A DNA stretch of 64,000 nt from Nocardioides glacieisoli (GCF_004137245.1 NZ_SDWS01000010.1:62001-126000), one strand, 5' to 3'. Counted from the first letter of the stretch, positions 8,367 to 16,320 are shown. A program made the numbers and translations. Notes: generated from the letters alone by a model not told the origin.

Positions 8367-8394
8367 TCTCGGTGCGAACGCAGCGTCCGGATGC
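8367..8394 (-). promoter_or_regulatory. SigK-type promoter of the fasciclin-sigK-rskA operon
   Basis: On the minus strand GCATCC (8394-8389), a 16-nt spacer and CCGAGA (8372-8367) closely match the mycobacterial SigK promoter form CCATCC-N16/17-CCGAAT as I recall it. The leader would be about 40 nt. This supports autoregulation of the operon. Confidence 0.55.
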
Positions 8395-8404
8395 ACCGGG
8401 TGCG

Positions 8405-8410
8405 TAGATT
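8405..8410 (+). promoter_or_regulatory. -10 element of leaderless promoter (PHA-synthase-like gene)
   Basis: TAGATT lies 6 nt before the ATG at 8417. No Shine-Dalgarno is visible. It is back to back with the SigK-type promoter. Confidence 0.5.
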
Positions 8411-8416
8411 TCTCGC

Positions 8417-9754
8417 ATGGATCTCATCCCCACGCCCGAGCAGCTGGTCGCGGCGGCGGGCAACGTCGCCCACACGCTGCTCTACGGCGGGCTGGCCGAC
8501 CTGCGCCCGATGCCCCGGACGCTCATCGACGACGGGGTCCTGCGGGAGGTCTACCACTACCGGCCGGCGGTCGACGTCGAGCAGACCGGCGACCCCGTCC
8601 TCCTGGTCAACCCGCTCGCCGCGCCGTCGCTGTGCTACGACCTGCGCCGCGACTGCTCGCTCGTCGAGCACCTGGTGATGGGCGGGCGGCCGACCTACCT
8701 CGTGGAGTACGGGCAGGTCTCCTTCAAGGACCGCGCCCTCGGCATGGAGCACTGGGTCGAGGAGGTGCTGCCGGAGGCGATCCGGGCGGTGCACGAGCAC
8801 TCCGGCGGGCGGGGCGTGCACCTGGTCGGGTGGAGCCTCGGCGGCATCTTCGCGCTGCTCGTCGCCGCGGACCGGGCGGACCTGCCGATCGCCTCCCTCA
8901 CGGTGGTCGGCTCCCCCGTCGACGTCACCAAGGTGCCCCTGATGGCACCGGTCCGGCCGCTGCTCAACCTGGGCCAGGGCACCGGCCTGGTGACGCGGGC
9001 CTACCGGGCGCTCGGCGGCGTACCGGTGCCGATCGTGAACTGGGCGTTCACGGCAGCCTCGGCCCAGAAGGTCGTGATGAAGCCGCTGGCCGTGGCGACG
9101 CACCTCGACGACACCGACTACCTCAAGCAGATGGAGGCCGTCACGCGGTTCATGTCGAGCATGACCGCCTACCCGGGCCGGACGTTCGGCCAGCTCTACC
9201 ACCGCTTCGTCAAGGGCAACGCCCTCGCGGCCGGCCGGATGGAGATCGGCGACCGGACGATCGACCTCGCCGCGATCACGGTCCCGGTGCTGGTCTTCGC
9301 CGGCAACACCGACGGGATCGCGCCGCTGCCGGCGGTCCGCGCGGTCATCCCGCTGCTGACCGGCTCGCCGCAGGTGCGCTTCGAGATCGTGCCGGGCGGC
9401 CACCTCGGCATGCTCACCGGGCGCGCCGCCCGCGGCACGACGTGGGAGGTCATCGACGAGTGGGTCGCGGAGTGGTCGGCAGGGACACTGCCGGCGAAGA
9501 AGGCTGCGGCGAGGAGGACTCCTGCGAAGAAGGCGGCTGCCACGAAGGCGGCTGCCAAGAAGGCGCCTGCCACGAAGGCGCCTGCACGGAAGGCGCCTGC
9601 ACGGAAGGCTCCGGCCAAGAAGGCTGCGGCCTCGAAGAAGGCTGCTGCTTCGAAGAAGGCGCCCACCAAGAAGGCCGCCTCCGCTGCCTCGATCGGCTCG
9701 AACCCCACGCGCCGCTACGGGTCGTCCGGCTCGCGCGCGCTGGGCCAGCGGTGA
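8417..9754 (+). CDS. PHA-synthase-like alpha/beta hydrolase with a Lys/Ala/Pro-rich histone-like tail
   Basis: A 445-residue protein. Residues about 1-355 resemble class III poly(3-hydroxyalkanoate) synthase/depolymerase-type alpha/beta hydrolases: LVNPLAAPSLCYDL, the nucleophile elbow GWSLGGIFALL near residue 138, FAGNTDGIAP (acid) and PGGHLGMLTG (histidine). The elbow holds serine, whereas true PHA synthases use cysteine (GxCxG), so it is more likely a hydrolase or an acyl-transfer relative. From about residue 360 the tail is a run of PAKKA, AAKKA and APARKA units, like histone H1 or the PhaF-type phasin tail, ending with a neutral GSNPTRRYG stretch. It leads an operon with a GPH transporter, an S1P-lyase-like gene and ung, each overlapping the next by 4-8 nt. 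Confidence 0.8.
   Translation: MDLIPTPEQLVAAAGNVAHTLLYGGLADLRPMPRTLIDDGVLREVYHYRPAVDVEQTGDPVLLVNPLAAPSLCYDLRRDCSLVEHLVMGGRPTYLVEYGQVSFKDRALGMEHWVEEVLPEAIRAVHEHSGGRGVHLVGWSLGGIFALLVAADRADLPIASLTVVGSPVDVTKVPLMAPVRPLLNLGQGTGLVTRAYRALGGVPVPIVNWAFTAASAQKVVMKPLAVATHLDDTDYLKQMEAVTRFMSSMTAYPGRTFGQLYHRFVKGNALAAGRMEIGDRTIDLAAITVPVLVFAGNTDGIAPLPAVRAVIPLLTGSPQVRFEIVPGGHLGMLTGRAARGTTWEVIDEWVAEWSAGTLPAKKAAARRTPAKKAAATKAAAKKAPATKAPARKAPARKAPAKKAAASKKAAASKKAPTKKAASAASIGSNPTRRYGSSGSRALGQR
9496..9685 (+). repeat. Degenerate GCG/AAG repeat coding the Lys-Ala-Pro tail
   Basis: About 190 bp of imperfect 9-15 bp units (variants of GCC-AAG-AAG-GCG-CCT) encode the PAKKA/APARKA repeats at the end of the hydrolase. 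The units are near identical in places (two adjacent copies of GCACGGAAGGCGCCT), pointing to repeat expansion within the gene. Confidence 0.8.
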
Positions 9755-11121
9755 CGACCGCGACCTCACCGGGCGCCTCGTCGCGCCTGTCGCACGGAGT
9801 CCGGATCGGCTACGGCAGCGGGTCGGTCGCGACCGGTGCCTTCGGCACGGTTCCCGGGCTGATGCTCCTGCCCTACCTCACCGACGAGCTCGGCATCGCG
9901 GCGCTGTGGGCGGGTGTGATCGTCTTCCTGCCGAAGGCGTGGGACGTCCTGCTCAACCCGGTCGCCGGTCGCGTGAGTGACCGCACGATCGACCCCGCCG
10001 GGCCGCGCAGGCCCTGGCTGATCCGGGCCGGCCTCATGCTGGCCGGTGCCTTCGCGCTCATCTTCGCGGCGCCCGACCTCGACAGCCGGTGGCTCGAGGC
10101 CGGGTGGGTCCTCGTGTTCTACGTGCTGGCCGCGTCGGCGTACGCCTTCTTCCAGGTGCCCTACGTCGCGATGCCCGCGGAGATCACGAGGTCGTACGAC
10201 GAGCGCACCCGGCTGATGACGTGGCGGGTCGCGATCCTGGCGTTCACGATCATGCTGGCCGGCGCGACGGCGCCGGTGATCCGCGACGCGATCGGCGGGC
10301 GCGACGGCTATCGGGTGATGGGTGTCGTGATGGCCGTCGTCATCCTCGTCGGCGTGGTCGGTGCGTGGTGGGGCACCCGGTCCGCGCCCATCGGTGCCGT
10401 CGGCGCCGGGGCGGGCACGCTGCGCGAGCAGCTGCGGGTGGTCGGGCAGGCCCGCGACTTCCGCGTCCTGCTGACGACGTTCGTCCTGCAGGCGCTGGCC
10501 ACGGGCTCCATGCTTGCCGGCGTCCCCTACGTCGCCGACGACCTCCTGGGAAGCACGGCCGCCGCCACGATCCTCTTCGTCTGCTTCGTCGGACCCGCGC
10601 TGCTGCTGACGCCGGTGTGGGCGCGGTGGGGCGAGCGGGTCGGCAAGAAGCGGGGGTACGTCGCCGCGTCGCTGGTGCTCGCCGCCGGTGCCGCGCTCGC
10701 CGTGCTCGCGCGCGGCGGCAACGACGTGTGGACCTTCGTCGCGACCGGGCTGGTCGGCGTGGGGTACGCCGGGTGCCAGGTCTTCCCGATGGCGATGCTG
10801 CCCGACGTCGCGGCCGTCGACGCCGCACGGACGGGCGAGAACCGGGCGGGCGTCTACACCGGGGTGTGGACGGCTGCGGAGACGCTCGGCCTGGCCCTCG
10901 GCACCGCGGTGTTCGCGCTGATGCTCGCGCTGGGCGGCTACCTCTCCAGCGAAGGGCGCGACCTCGGCCAGCCAGACTCGGCACTGACCGCGATCGCGCT
11001 GGGCTTCTCGCTGGTGCCTGCGGCGCTGACGGCCGCGAGCCTGTGGTGGCTGCGGCAGTACACCCTCGATCCCGCCGAGGTGGCGGCTGCCACGTCCGGA
11101 CCAGGAGGTTCCGATGTCTGA
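9751..11121 (+). CDS. MFS transporter, GPH (glycoside-pentoside-hexuronide) cation symporter type
   Basis: A 456-residue integral membrane protein with about 12 hydrophobic helices. Family features include the start GYGSGSVATGAFG, the loop DRTIDPAGPRRPWLI after helix 3 and PYVAMPAEITRSYDERTRL, all typical of the GPH/MelB branch. The substrate is not predictable. The GTG start at 9751 overlaps the hydrolase stop codon (GTGA), which fixes the start. The transporter is thus the second gene of the hydrolase operon. It could import a glycoside or sugar acid, or move an unrelated substrate connected to the S1P-lyase-like enzyme that follows. Confidence 0.85.
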   Translation: MTTATSPGASSRLSHGVRIGYGSGSVATGAFGTVPGLMLLPYLTDELGIAALWAGVIVFLPKAWDVLLNPVAGRVSDRTIDPAGPRRPWLIRAGLMLAGAFALIFAAPDLDSRWLEAGWVLVFYVLAASAYAFFQVPYVAMPAEITRSYDERTRLMTWRVAILAFTIMLAGATAPVIRDAIGGRDGYRVMGVVMAVVILVGVVGAWWGTRSAPIGAVGAGAGTLREQLRVVGQARDFRVLLTTFVLQALATGSMLAGVPYVADDLLGSTAAATILFVCFVGPALLLTPVWARWGERVGKKRGYVAASLVLAAGAALAVLARGGNDVWTFVATGLVGVGYAGCQVFPMAMLPDVAAVDAARTGENRAGVYTGVWTAAETLGLALGTAVFALMLALGGYLSSEGRDLGQPDSALTAIALGFSLVPAALTAASLWWLRQYTLDPAEVAAATSGPGGSDV

Positions 11122-12538
11122 CCCGCTCGAGCGGCTCCGGGCCCTGCAGGGTGCCGACCTCCCGGTCCACGGAGGCCGCACCCTGGCCTACGTCTACGAC
11201 TCCGGCGACCCCGAGGTCGACCGGGTCGCCCGCGAGGCGGTCGCCGCCTACGCCGCGTCCAACGCCCTCGACCCGACGGCGTTCCCCTCGCTGCTGCAGA
11301 TGGAGAACGAGCTGGTCGGCTTCGCGTGCGGCCTCCTCGACGCGCCCGACAGCGCGGTCGGCACGGTGACCTCCGGCGGCACGGAGTCCATCCTGCTGGC
11401 GGTGCAGGGGGCGCGCGACGCCCGCCCGGACGTCGTACGACCGCGGATGGTGCTGCCCGCGACGGCGCACGCCGCGTTCCACAAGGCGGCGCACTACTTC
11501 GGGGTCGAGGCGGTGCTCGTGCCGGTCGGACCCGACTTCCGCGCCGACGCAGCGGCGATGGCCGACGCGATCTACGACGACACGGTGCTGGTCGTGGCCA
11601 GCGCACCGTCGTACGCCCACGGCGTGGTGGACCCGGTCACCGAGATCGCCGCCGCCGCAGCCGCCCGGGGCGTGCGCTGCCACGTCGATGCGTGCATCGG
11701 CGGGTGGGTGCTGCCCTACGCCGCCCGGCTCGGTCGCGCCGTGCCGCCGTGGACGTTCGCGGTGGAGGGGGTCACGTCGATCTCGGTCGACACCCACAAG
11801 TACGCCTACGCCCCCAAGGGCACGTCGCTGCTGCTGCACCGCGACGCGGCCCTGCGCAAGCCGCAGTTCTTCGCCTCCGCCGCCTGGCCCGGCTACACGA
11901 TGCTCAACGCGACGACCCAGTCGACGCGGTCCGGCGGACCGATCGCCGGGACCTGGGCGGTCGTCGAGCACATCGGCGACGCGGGCTACGCCGAGCTGAC
12001 GGACCAGGCGTTGACTGCGGTCGACGCGATCGTCGCCTGCATCGAGCGGGAGCCCGCGCTGCGCCTGGTCGTGGCGCCCGACTCGACCCTCGTCACGCTG
12101 GCGACCGACGACACCCTCGACCCGTTCACGCTCACCGACGAGCTGGTCGCGCGCGGGTGGTACGTCCAGCCGCAGCTGTCGTACGCCGACCACGGCCCGA
12201 GCATCCACCTGTCCGTCAGCGCGGGGACGCTCACGCACGTGGACGACTTCGCGTCGGCACTGGGCGAGTCGGTGGCAGCGGCCCAGGCAGTCGGCCCGGT
12301 GGCGGTCGATGCCGGGGTGGTCGCCTTCATCGAGGCGCTCGACCCGGCCACGCTGGGCGACGACGACTTCGACGGGCTGCTGGCCGCGTCGGGACTGGTC
12401 GGCGCCTCCGCGGAGGGCGACCTCGAGCTGCCCAGCCGGATGGCTGAGGTCAACGCGATGCTCGACGTGGCGTCACCGGCGATGCGCGAGGCGTTGCTCG
12501 TGGCGTTCCTCGACCGGCTGCAGAGGCCGACGAGATGA
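11114..12538 (+). CDS. PLP-dependent decarboxylase, sphingosine-1-phosphate-lyase-like
   Basis: A 474-residue fold-type I PLP enzyme of the group II decarboxylase family. It shows [18 protein letters not shown] (phosphate-binding turn), [31 protein letters not shown] (Asp for the pyridine nitrogen), and [15 protein letters not shown] with the PLP lysine near residue 230. The [18 protein letters not shown] stretch matches S1P lyases rather than glutamate decarboxylases. The true substrate in a bacterium without sphingolipids is unknown. An AGGAGG Shine-Dalgarno inside the end of the transporter gene precedes the ATG at 11114 (8-nt overlap). The stop overlaps the ung start (ATGA). Confidence 0.85.
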   Translation: MSDPLERLRALQGADLPVHGGRTLAYVYDSGDPEVDRVAREAVAAYAASNALDPTAFPSLLQMENELVGFACGLLDAPDSAVGTVTSGGTESILLAVQGARDARPDVVRPRMVLPATAHAAFHKAAHYFGVEAVLVPVGPDFRADAAAMADAIYDDTVLVVASAPSYAHGVVDPVTEIAAAAAARGVRCHVDACIGGWVLPYAARLGRAVPPWTFAVEGVTSISVDTHKYAYAPKGTSLLLHRDAALRKPQFFASAAWPGYTMLNATTQSTRSGGPIAGTWAVVEHIGDAGYAELTDQALTAVDAIVACIEREPALRLVVAPDSTLVTLATDDTLDPFTLTDELVARGWYVQPQLSYADHGPSIHLSVSAGTLTHVDDFASALGESVAAAQAVGPVAVDAGVVAFIEALDPATLGDDDFDGLLAASGLVGASAEGDLELPSRMAEVNAMLDVASPAMREALLVAFLDRLQRPTR

Positions 12539-13245
12539 GCTCCCTGGCGAGGCTCGTCGAGAAGGGGCGCGTCGCGCCCGACTGGGCCGAGGCGCTCGCG
12601 CCGGTCGACGAGCAGATCGCGGCCATGGGTCGCTTCCTGCAGGAGGAGTCGGCGGCCGGGCGGGGCTACCAGCCCGCTGCCGACCGAGTCTTCCGGGCGT
12701 TCGAGCGCCCGCTCGCCGACGTACGCGTGCTGGCGGTGGGGCAGGACCCCTATCCCAACCCGCAGCACCCGATCGGGCTGAGCTTCGCGGTCGAGCGGGG
12801 CGTGTGGCCGCTGCCGCCGAGCCTGCGCAACATCTATCTCGAGCTGCGCGACGACCTCGGGATCATGCCGCCCCGGCACGGCGACCTGTCGGCGTGGGCC
12901 GACCAGGGCGTGATGCTGCTCAACAGGTGCCTCACGGTGCGCCCGGGCGACTCCAACAGCCACCAGCGCAAGGGCTGGGAGGCGATCACCGAGCGCGCGA
13001 TCGTCGCGCTCGCCGAGCGCGGTGGTCCGTGCGTGGCGGTGCTGTGGGGCCGTCCCGCCCAGTCGCTGAAGCCGCTGCTCGGGTCGATCCCGTCGGTCGA
13101 GTCGGTGCACCCGTCACCGCTGAGCGCGCACCGCGGGTTCCTCGGCTCCAAGCCGTTCAGCAAGGTCAACCGGCTGCTCGAGGAGCAGGGCTCGGATCCG
13201 ATCGACTGGGCTCTTCCGGAGTACGACAACGTGCCGCCGCGGTAG
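12535..13245 (+). CDS. ung: Uracil-DNA glycosylase, family 1
   Basis: Removes uracil from DNA, the first step of base excision repair. The 236 residues carry [16 protein letters not shown] (water-activating Asp; the Tyr/Pro form is also the actinobacterial version), [22 protein letters not shown], and the DNA-intercalation loop [18 protein letters not shown] with the catalytic histidine. It is the last gene of the four-gene operon that starts at 8417, and its ATG lies within the preceding stop (ATGA). The stop codon TAG is itself part of the left arm of a 12-bp inverted repeat that reaches into the next promoter. Confidence 0.95.
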   Translation: MSSLARLVEKGRVAPDWAEALAPVDEQIAAMGRFLQEESAAGRGYQPAADRVFRAFERPLADVRVLAVGQDPYPNPQHPIGLSFAVERGVWPLPPSLRNIYLELRDDLGIMPPRHGDLSAWADQGVMLLNRCLTVRPGDSNSHQRKGWEAITERAIVALAERGGPCVAVLWGRPAQSLKPLLGSIPSVESVHPSPLSAHRGFLGSKPFSKVNRLLEEQGSDPIDWALPEYDNVPPR

Positions 13246-13303
13246 TCCAGTGGCCTTCGGTCGTCGATCGGGCGCCGGAGAAACCGATTGTCACTGGACT
13301 ACC
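13241..13303. repeat. 12-bp perfect inverted repeat spanning the ung stop and the next promoter
   Basis: GGTAGTCCAGTG (13241-13252) and CACTGGACTACC (13292-13303) are perfect inverted copies separated by 39 nt. The left arm contains the ung stop codon; the right arm overlaps the end of the -35 and the spacer of the following promoter. No U-run follows, so it is not a standard terminator. Confidence 0.75.
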
Positions 13304-13316
13304 CGGGGAATATAGT
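13288..13316 (+). promoter_or_regulatory. Sigma-A promoter of the LigB-type dioxygenase gene
   Basis: TTGTCA (13288-13293), 17-nt spacer, TATAGT (13311-13316). This is the closest match to consensus in the window. Transcription would begin about 13323, with a short leader to the ATG at 13342. Confidence 0.75.
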
Positions 13317-13331
13317 TGAATCTCGGACTAT
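13312..13331 (+). promoter_or_regulatory. Possible operator overlapping the -10 and start site
   Basis: ATAGT (13312-13316) and ACTAT (13327-13331) form a 20-bp imperfect palindrome over the -10 and the transcription start, a MarR-like arrangement. Only the outer 5 bp are symmetric. Confidence 0.3.
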
Positions 13332-13341
13332 TGAGGATGTC

Positions 13342-14115
13342 ATGACCACTGCGATGCCCGCCCTCTACATCGGCCACGGTGCGCCGCCGCTGCTCGACGA
13401 CCCGATCTGGTCCGGCCAGCTCTCGGCCTGGGCCGCCGACCTGCCGCGCCCCAAGGCGATCCTCATCGTGAGCGCCCACTGGGAATCGGCCCCGGTCAGC
13501 CTGTCGGCAAGCCGGGCTCCGCTGGTCTACGACTTCGGCGGGTTCGCGCCGAAGTACTACGAGATGACCTACGAGACGCCCGACGCCACGGCGCTGGCGC
13601 AACGGGTCGCGGCGATGATGCCCGACGGCGAGCCGGTCCACCAGCACGTCTCCCGCGGTCTCGACCATGGCGCGTGGGTGCCGCTGAAGATCATGTACCC
13701 CGAGGCGGACATCCCGGTCCTGCAGATGTCGCTGCCCACCGACGACCCCCACCGGCTGATGAAGCTCGGCGAGCGCCTGCGCCCGTTGCGCGAGGAGGGC
13801 GTGCTGATCGTCGGGTCGGGCTTCCTCACCCACGGCCTGCCGTTCCTCAAGGAGTTCCGCATCGAGGCCGAGGCTCCCGGCTGGTCGGTCGACTTCGACC
13901 TCTGGGCCGCCGAAGCGCTGGCCCGCGGCGACGTCGACCTGCTGTCGGACTACAAGGCCAAGGCGCCGGGCATGCCGTATGCCCACCCGACCGTCGAGCA
14001 CTACACGCCGCTCTTCGTGACTCTCGGTGCAGCGACGGCCGCCGACGCACCGGGCATCCAGGTCATCGACGGCTACTGGATGGGGCTCTCGAAGCGGTCG
14101 CTGCAGGTGGCCTGA
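13342..14115 (+). CDS. LigB-type extradiol dioxygenase family protein (DODA-like)
   Basis: A 257-residue class III extradiol ring-cleavage dioxygenase relative (YgiD/DODA group). Metal and catalytic residues are in view: YIGHGAPPLL near the start, IVSAHWES, FGGFAPKYYEM, a histidine pair around QHVSRGLDHGAWVPL and LIVGSGFLTHGL. The family opens catecholic rings with non-haem metal and oxygen; the substrate here is not known. The ATG at 13342 is preferred over 13288 because the latter lies upstream of the promoter. It has its own near-consensus promoter and a possible operator, so it is probably regulated apart from ung. Confidence 0.88.
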   Translation: MTTAMPALYIGHGAPPLLDDPIWSGQLSAWAADLPRPKAILIVSAHWESAPVSLSASRAPLVYDFGGFAPKYYEMTYETPDATALAQRVAAMMPDGEPVHQHVSRGLDHGAWVPLKIMYPEADIPVLQMSLPTDDPHRLMKLGERLRPLREEGVLIVGSGFLTHGLPFLKEFRIEAEAPGWSVDFDLWAAEALARGDVDLLSDYKAKAPGMPYAHPTVEHYTPLFVTLGAATAADAPGIQVIDGYWMGLSKRSLQVA

Positions 14116-14125
14116 CACCCGGCAC

Positions 14126-14131
14126 TAAAGT
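14126..14131 (+). promoter_or_regulatory. -10 element of leaderless pdxY promoter
   Basis: TAAAGT lies 6 nt before the ATG at 14138, without a Shine-Dalgarno of its own. Confidence 0.45.
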
Positions 14132-14137
14132 CGCAGG

Positions 14138-15001
14138 ATGCGCGTCCTCTCGATCCAGTCCCACGTCGCCTACGGCCACGTCGGCAACTCCGCGGCCGTC
14201 TTCCCGCTCCAGCGCCTCGGCCACGAGGTATGGCCGGTGCTGACGGTGAACTTCTCCAACCACACCGGCTACGGCGCGTGGCGCGGGCCACTGATCCCGG
14301 CCGAGGACGTCGCCGCGGTGATCACGGGCATCGGCGAGCGGGGCGTCTTCGCGTCCTGCGACGCGATCCTGTCTGGCTACCAGGGATCGCCGGAGATCGC
14401 GGACGTCATCGCCGACGCGGTCGCGCAGGTCAAGGCGGCCAACCCCGCGGCGACGTACACCTGCGACCCCGTCATGGGCAACGCGACGTCGGGCTGCTTC
14501 GTGAACCCGGCCATCCCGCCGAAGTACGTCTCGACGGTCATCCCCGTCGCCGACGTGCTGACGCCCAACCAGTTCGAGCTCGGCTTCATCACCGACCGCG
14601 ACGCCCTCAGCCGTACGTCGTCCCTCGACGACATCCTCATCGCAGTCGACGAGGTGCGCGGCCTCGGCCCCTCGACGGTGCTGGTCACCTCGGTCGACCG
14701 GGACGGCGCCGCCGACGACACGATCGAGATGCTCGCCGTCACCGGTGACGGTGCCTGGCTGGTGAGCACGCCCCGCCTCCCGATGAAGGCCAACGGCTCC
14801 GGCGACATCACCGCAGCGCTCTTCACCGCGCACCTGAAGGAGACGGGCTCCCCCGCCGAGGCGCTGGCCCGGACGGCCTCGTCGGTCTTCGCGGTGCTGA
14901 AGGAGACCCTCGACTCCGGCGAGCGCGAGCTGCGCCTCATCGCCGCCCAGGACGCCATCGCCGACCCGGCGTGCGAGTTCGGGGTCGAGCAGGTCCGCTG
15001 A
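14138..15001 (+). CDS. pdxY: Pyridoxal kinase
   Basis: Ribokinase-like enzyme that phosphorylates pyridoxal (vitamin B6 salvage). The 287 residues show LSIQSHVAYGHVGNSAAVFPLQRLG at the start (split motif SHVxxGxVGN), a Tyr/Gly-rich region SGYQGSPE, CDPVMGN, VLTPNQFE, and the ATP/anion-hole segment KANGSGDITAALF with the catalytic Asp near residue 225. It follows the dioxygenase by 22 nt but has its own -10 element. It could supply PLP to PLP enzymes such as the S1P-lyase-like protein nearby; this is only a neighbourhood hint. Its stop overlaps the next start by one base (TGATG). Confidence 0.95.
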   Translation: MRVLSIQSHVAYGHVGNSAAVFPLQRLGHEVWPVLTVNFSNHTGYGAWRGPLIPAEDVAAVITGIGERGVFASCDAILSGYQGSPEIADVIADAVAQVKAANPAATYTCDPVMGNATSGCFVNPAIPPKYVSTVIPVADVLTPNQFELGFITDRDALSRTSSLDDILIAVDEVRGLGPSTVLVTSVDRDGAADDTIEMLAVTGDGAWLVSTPRLPMKANGSGDITAALFTAHLKETGSPAEALARTASSVFAVLKETLDSGERELRLIAAQDAIADPACEFGVEQVR

Positions 15002-15741
15002 TGTCGACTCTTGGGCGAATCCTCGTGGTCGGGGCACTGCTGGCCCTGCCCGCGTGCACGAACACTGGCGAGCCGAGCTCCACGTCCGCCACGGTTTCGG
15101 CGTCTGACTCGGCGCCGTCCGCCGACGAAAGCACGGCCGGAGACCCCGTCGCCGTGCCCCTCGCGACCCCGGTGCCGCCCGACGACCTGCCAGGTGACGA
15201 CGAGGAGTTCCTCGACCGGGCCACGGCCAACCTCGACAGGGCCGACATCGACCTCAGGATCTCCGACGAGAAGCTCGTCGACCGTGGTCGCACCTTCTGC
15301 TCGATCCTTAGCGGCGGGGGCATGGTGGCCGCCAAGGTCGATGTGTGGGCCGCGTCCCTCGAGTTCGACGACGGCAGCGGGGAGGTCTTCGACGCCGCAG
15401 TCGACGCCTACTGCCCGAACCTTCTCGATGGGTACCGCGAGATCAGGACGGGCGACCAGAGCGCCGAGCCGACTCACGAGGAGCGTGGCGACCTGGCGCG
15501 GTTCTTCCTCGACTGGCGCAAGGTCCCCACGGACGACATGACCGACGGTGACCTCTCGACCGACGCGGCGGCCGTCTGTCTGGCGCCGTCGGGAGCGCGA
15601 TGGCTGCGCAGCAAGGACGTCAGTCGAACCTTGCGTCATGTCAGCGACGCCGACCAGATCTCGCACCTCTTCGCCCTTACCCTGGCCTACTGCGACGACC
15701 GGCTCGACGACCTCGACAAGGCCTTCGCGTCCGAGGCGTAG
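15001..15741 (+). CDS. Putative lipoprotein, DUF732-like
   Basis: A 246-residue exported protein. The signal peptide ends in a lipobox ALPAC (Cys near residue 18), followed by a Ser/Thr/Asp-rich linker to about residue 55. The rest holds two similar Cys-containing modules (DRGRTFCSIL...DAYCPNL and DAAAVCLAP...LAYCDD), reminiscent of the DUF732 mycobacterial family, in which two cysteines form a disulfide. Function unknown. The start at 15001 is set by the TGATG overlap with pdxY and by the signal peptide; a longer frame from 14971 would put charge ahead of it. Confidence 0.75.
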   Translation: MSTLGRILVVGALLALPACTNTGEPSSTSATVSASDSAPSADESTAGDPVAVPLATPVPPDDLPGDDEEFLDRATANLDRADIDLRISDEKLVDRGRTFCSILSGGGMVAAKVDVWAASLEFDDGSGEVFDAAVDAYCPNLLDGYREIRTGDQSAEPTHEERGDLARFFLDWRKVPTDDMTDGDLSTDAAAVCLAPSGARWLRSKDVSRTLRHVSDADQISHLFALTLAYCDDRLDDLDKAFASEA

Positions 15742-15754
15742 TACCCCGCGGTCG

Positions 15755-16156
15755 TCAGTACGACTTCCCGTCGGCGTAGCGCTGCCGTCGCCAGGCCCGC
15801 CCGTTCCCCCGGTTGCGGGCCTTGAACGTCGGCAACTGGGAGTCGCAGTTCGGGCAGACCAGCCGCAGGTTCTCGCGCCGGTTGTTGGTCGAGTCGCCGT
15901 CGACGTGGTCGAGGACGAGCCTCAGCTCGCTGCCCTGCCATGTCGTCGAGCACCGGCACAAGGCGCACCGACTCTCCTGCTGCTCGAGGAGGTAGGACCG
16001 GACGTAGTGACCGATGCCGCTGCCGGTGTGAGCGACGCCGGTCTCGAGCCAGAGCGCGATGTTCCGCTTGCGCTCCATCGCACGCTGGCACCGATTGCTG
16101 CAGAAGACCTTCTGGTGGCGCCTGGTCAGGGCCGCGCCGCACCCGAGGCAACTCAT
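15755..16156 (-). CDS. HNH endonuclease domain protein with N-terminal zinc ribbon
   Basis: A 133-residue protein. An N-terminal zinc ribbon (CLGCGAAL...CSNRCQ) is followed by an HNH module: CALCRC, then LVLDHVDGDSTNNRRENLRLVCPNCDS with the HNH His, Asn and zinc cysteines, near residues 65-103. A basic tail follows. Such proteins are found in phages and as stand-alone chromosomal genes; the target is not predictable. A TAGCGT -10 element lies 6 nt before the ATG at 16156. It is beside tRNA-Thr, but no integrase or attachment repeat is visible, so transfer is only a possibility. Confidence 0.8.
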   Translation of the reverse strand: MSCLGCGAALTRRHQKVFCSNRCQRAMERKRNIALWLETGVAHTGSGIGHYVRSYLLEQQESRCALCRCSTTWQGSELRLVLDHVDGDSTNNRRENLRLVCPNCDSQLPTFKARNRGNGRAWRRQRYADGKSY

Positions 16157-16162
16157 GGCTCC

Positions 16163-16168
16163 ACGCTA
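16163..16168 (-). promoter_or_regulatory. -10 element of leaderless HNH gene promoter
   Basis: On the minus strand TAGCGT lies 6 nt before the ATG at 16156. Confidence 0.4.
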
Positions 16169-16187
16169 GGGAGCGGGTCCGACAGCG

Positions 16188-16259
16188 AGCCGCGTGAGAG
16201 ATTCGAACTCTCGCAACCCAATTTACAAGATTGGTGCTCTACCCCTGAGCTAACGCGGC
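16188..16259 (-). tRNA. tRNA-Thr (anticodon TGT)
   Basis: A 72-nt cloverleaf on the minus strand. The acceptor stem is GCCGCGT/ACGCGGC with discriminator U. The D arm is GCTC-AGGGGTA-GAGC, the anticodon stem CCAAT/ATTGG with loop CTTGTAA (anticodon TGT), the variable loop 5 nt, and the T arm GAGAG-TTCGAAT-CTCTC. CCA is not encoded. All stems are fully paired. Confidence 0.97.
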
Positions 16260-16320
16260 GTGCGTCCGGGGGACGCGGCGGCAATCCTAGTCAGGCCTTC
16301 CGGCTGAGATGATGAGGCCC

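Noticed and set aside
9496..9685. Repeat at the hydrolase end as a CRISPR or satellite array
   Set aside because: The units are in frame, coding for Lys/Ala/Pro, irregular in length and without spacers.
7315..9750. Apparent 800-codon N-terminal extension of the GPH transporter
   Set aside because: It runs through the sigK/fasciclin region and the hydrolase gene in another frame; the GTG at 9751 with GTGA overlap is the true start.
12535..13245. Abnormal uracil-DNA glycosylase motif (DPYP instead of DPYH)
   Set aside because: The DPYP form is, as I recall, also found in the mycobacterial enzyme, so it is a normal lineage variant.
13241..13303. ung inverted repeat as an intrinsic terminator
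   Set aside because: The 39-nt loop and absence of a U-run make it unlikely; the right arm lies inside a promoter.
15755..16259. HNH gene next to tRNA-Thr as the edge of a mobile element
   Set aside because: No integrase, no duplicated tRNA 3' end, and no change in composition in the flanks; the tRNA is intact.
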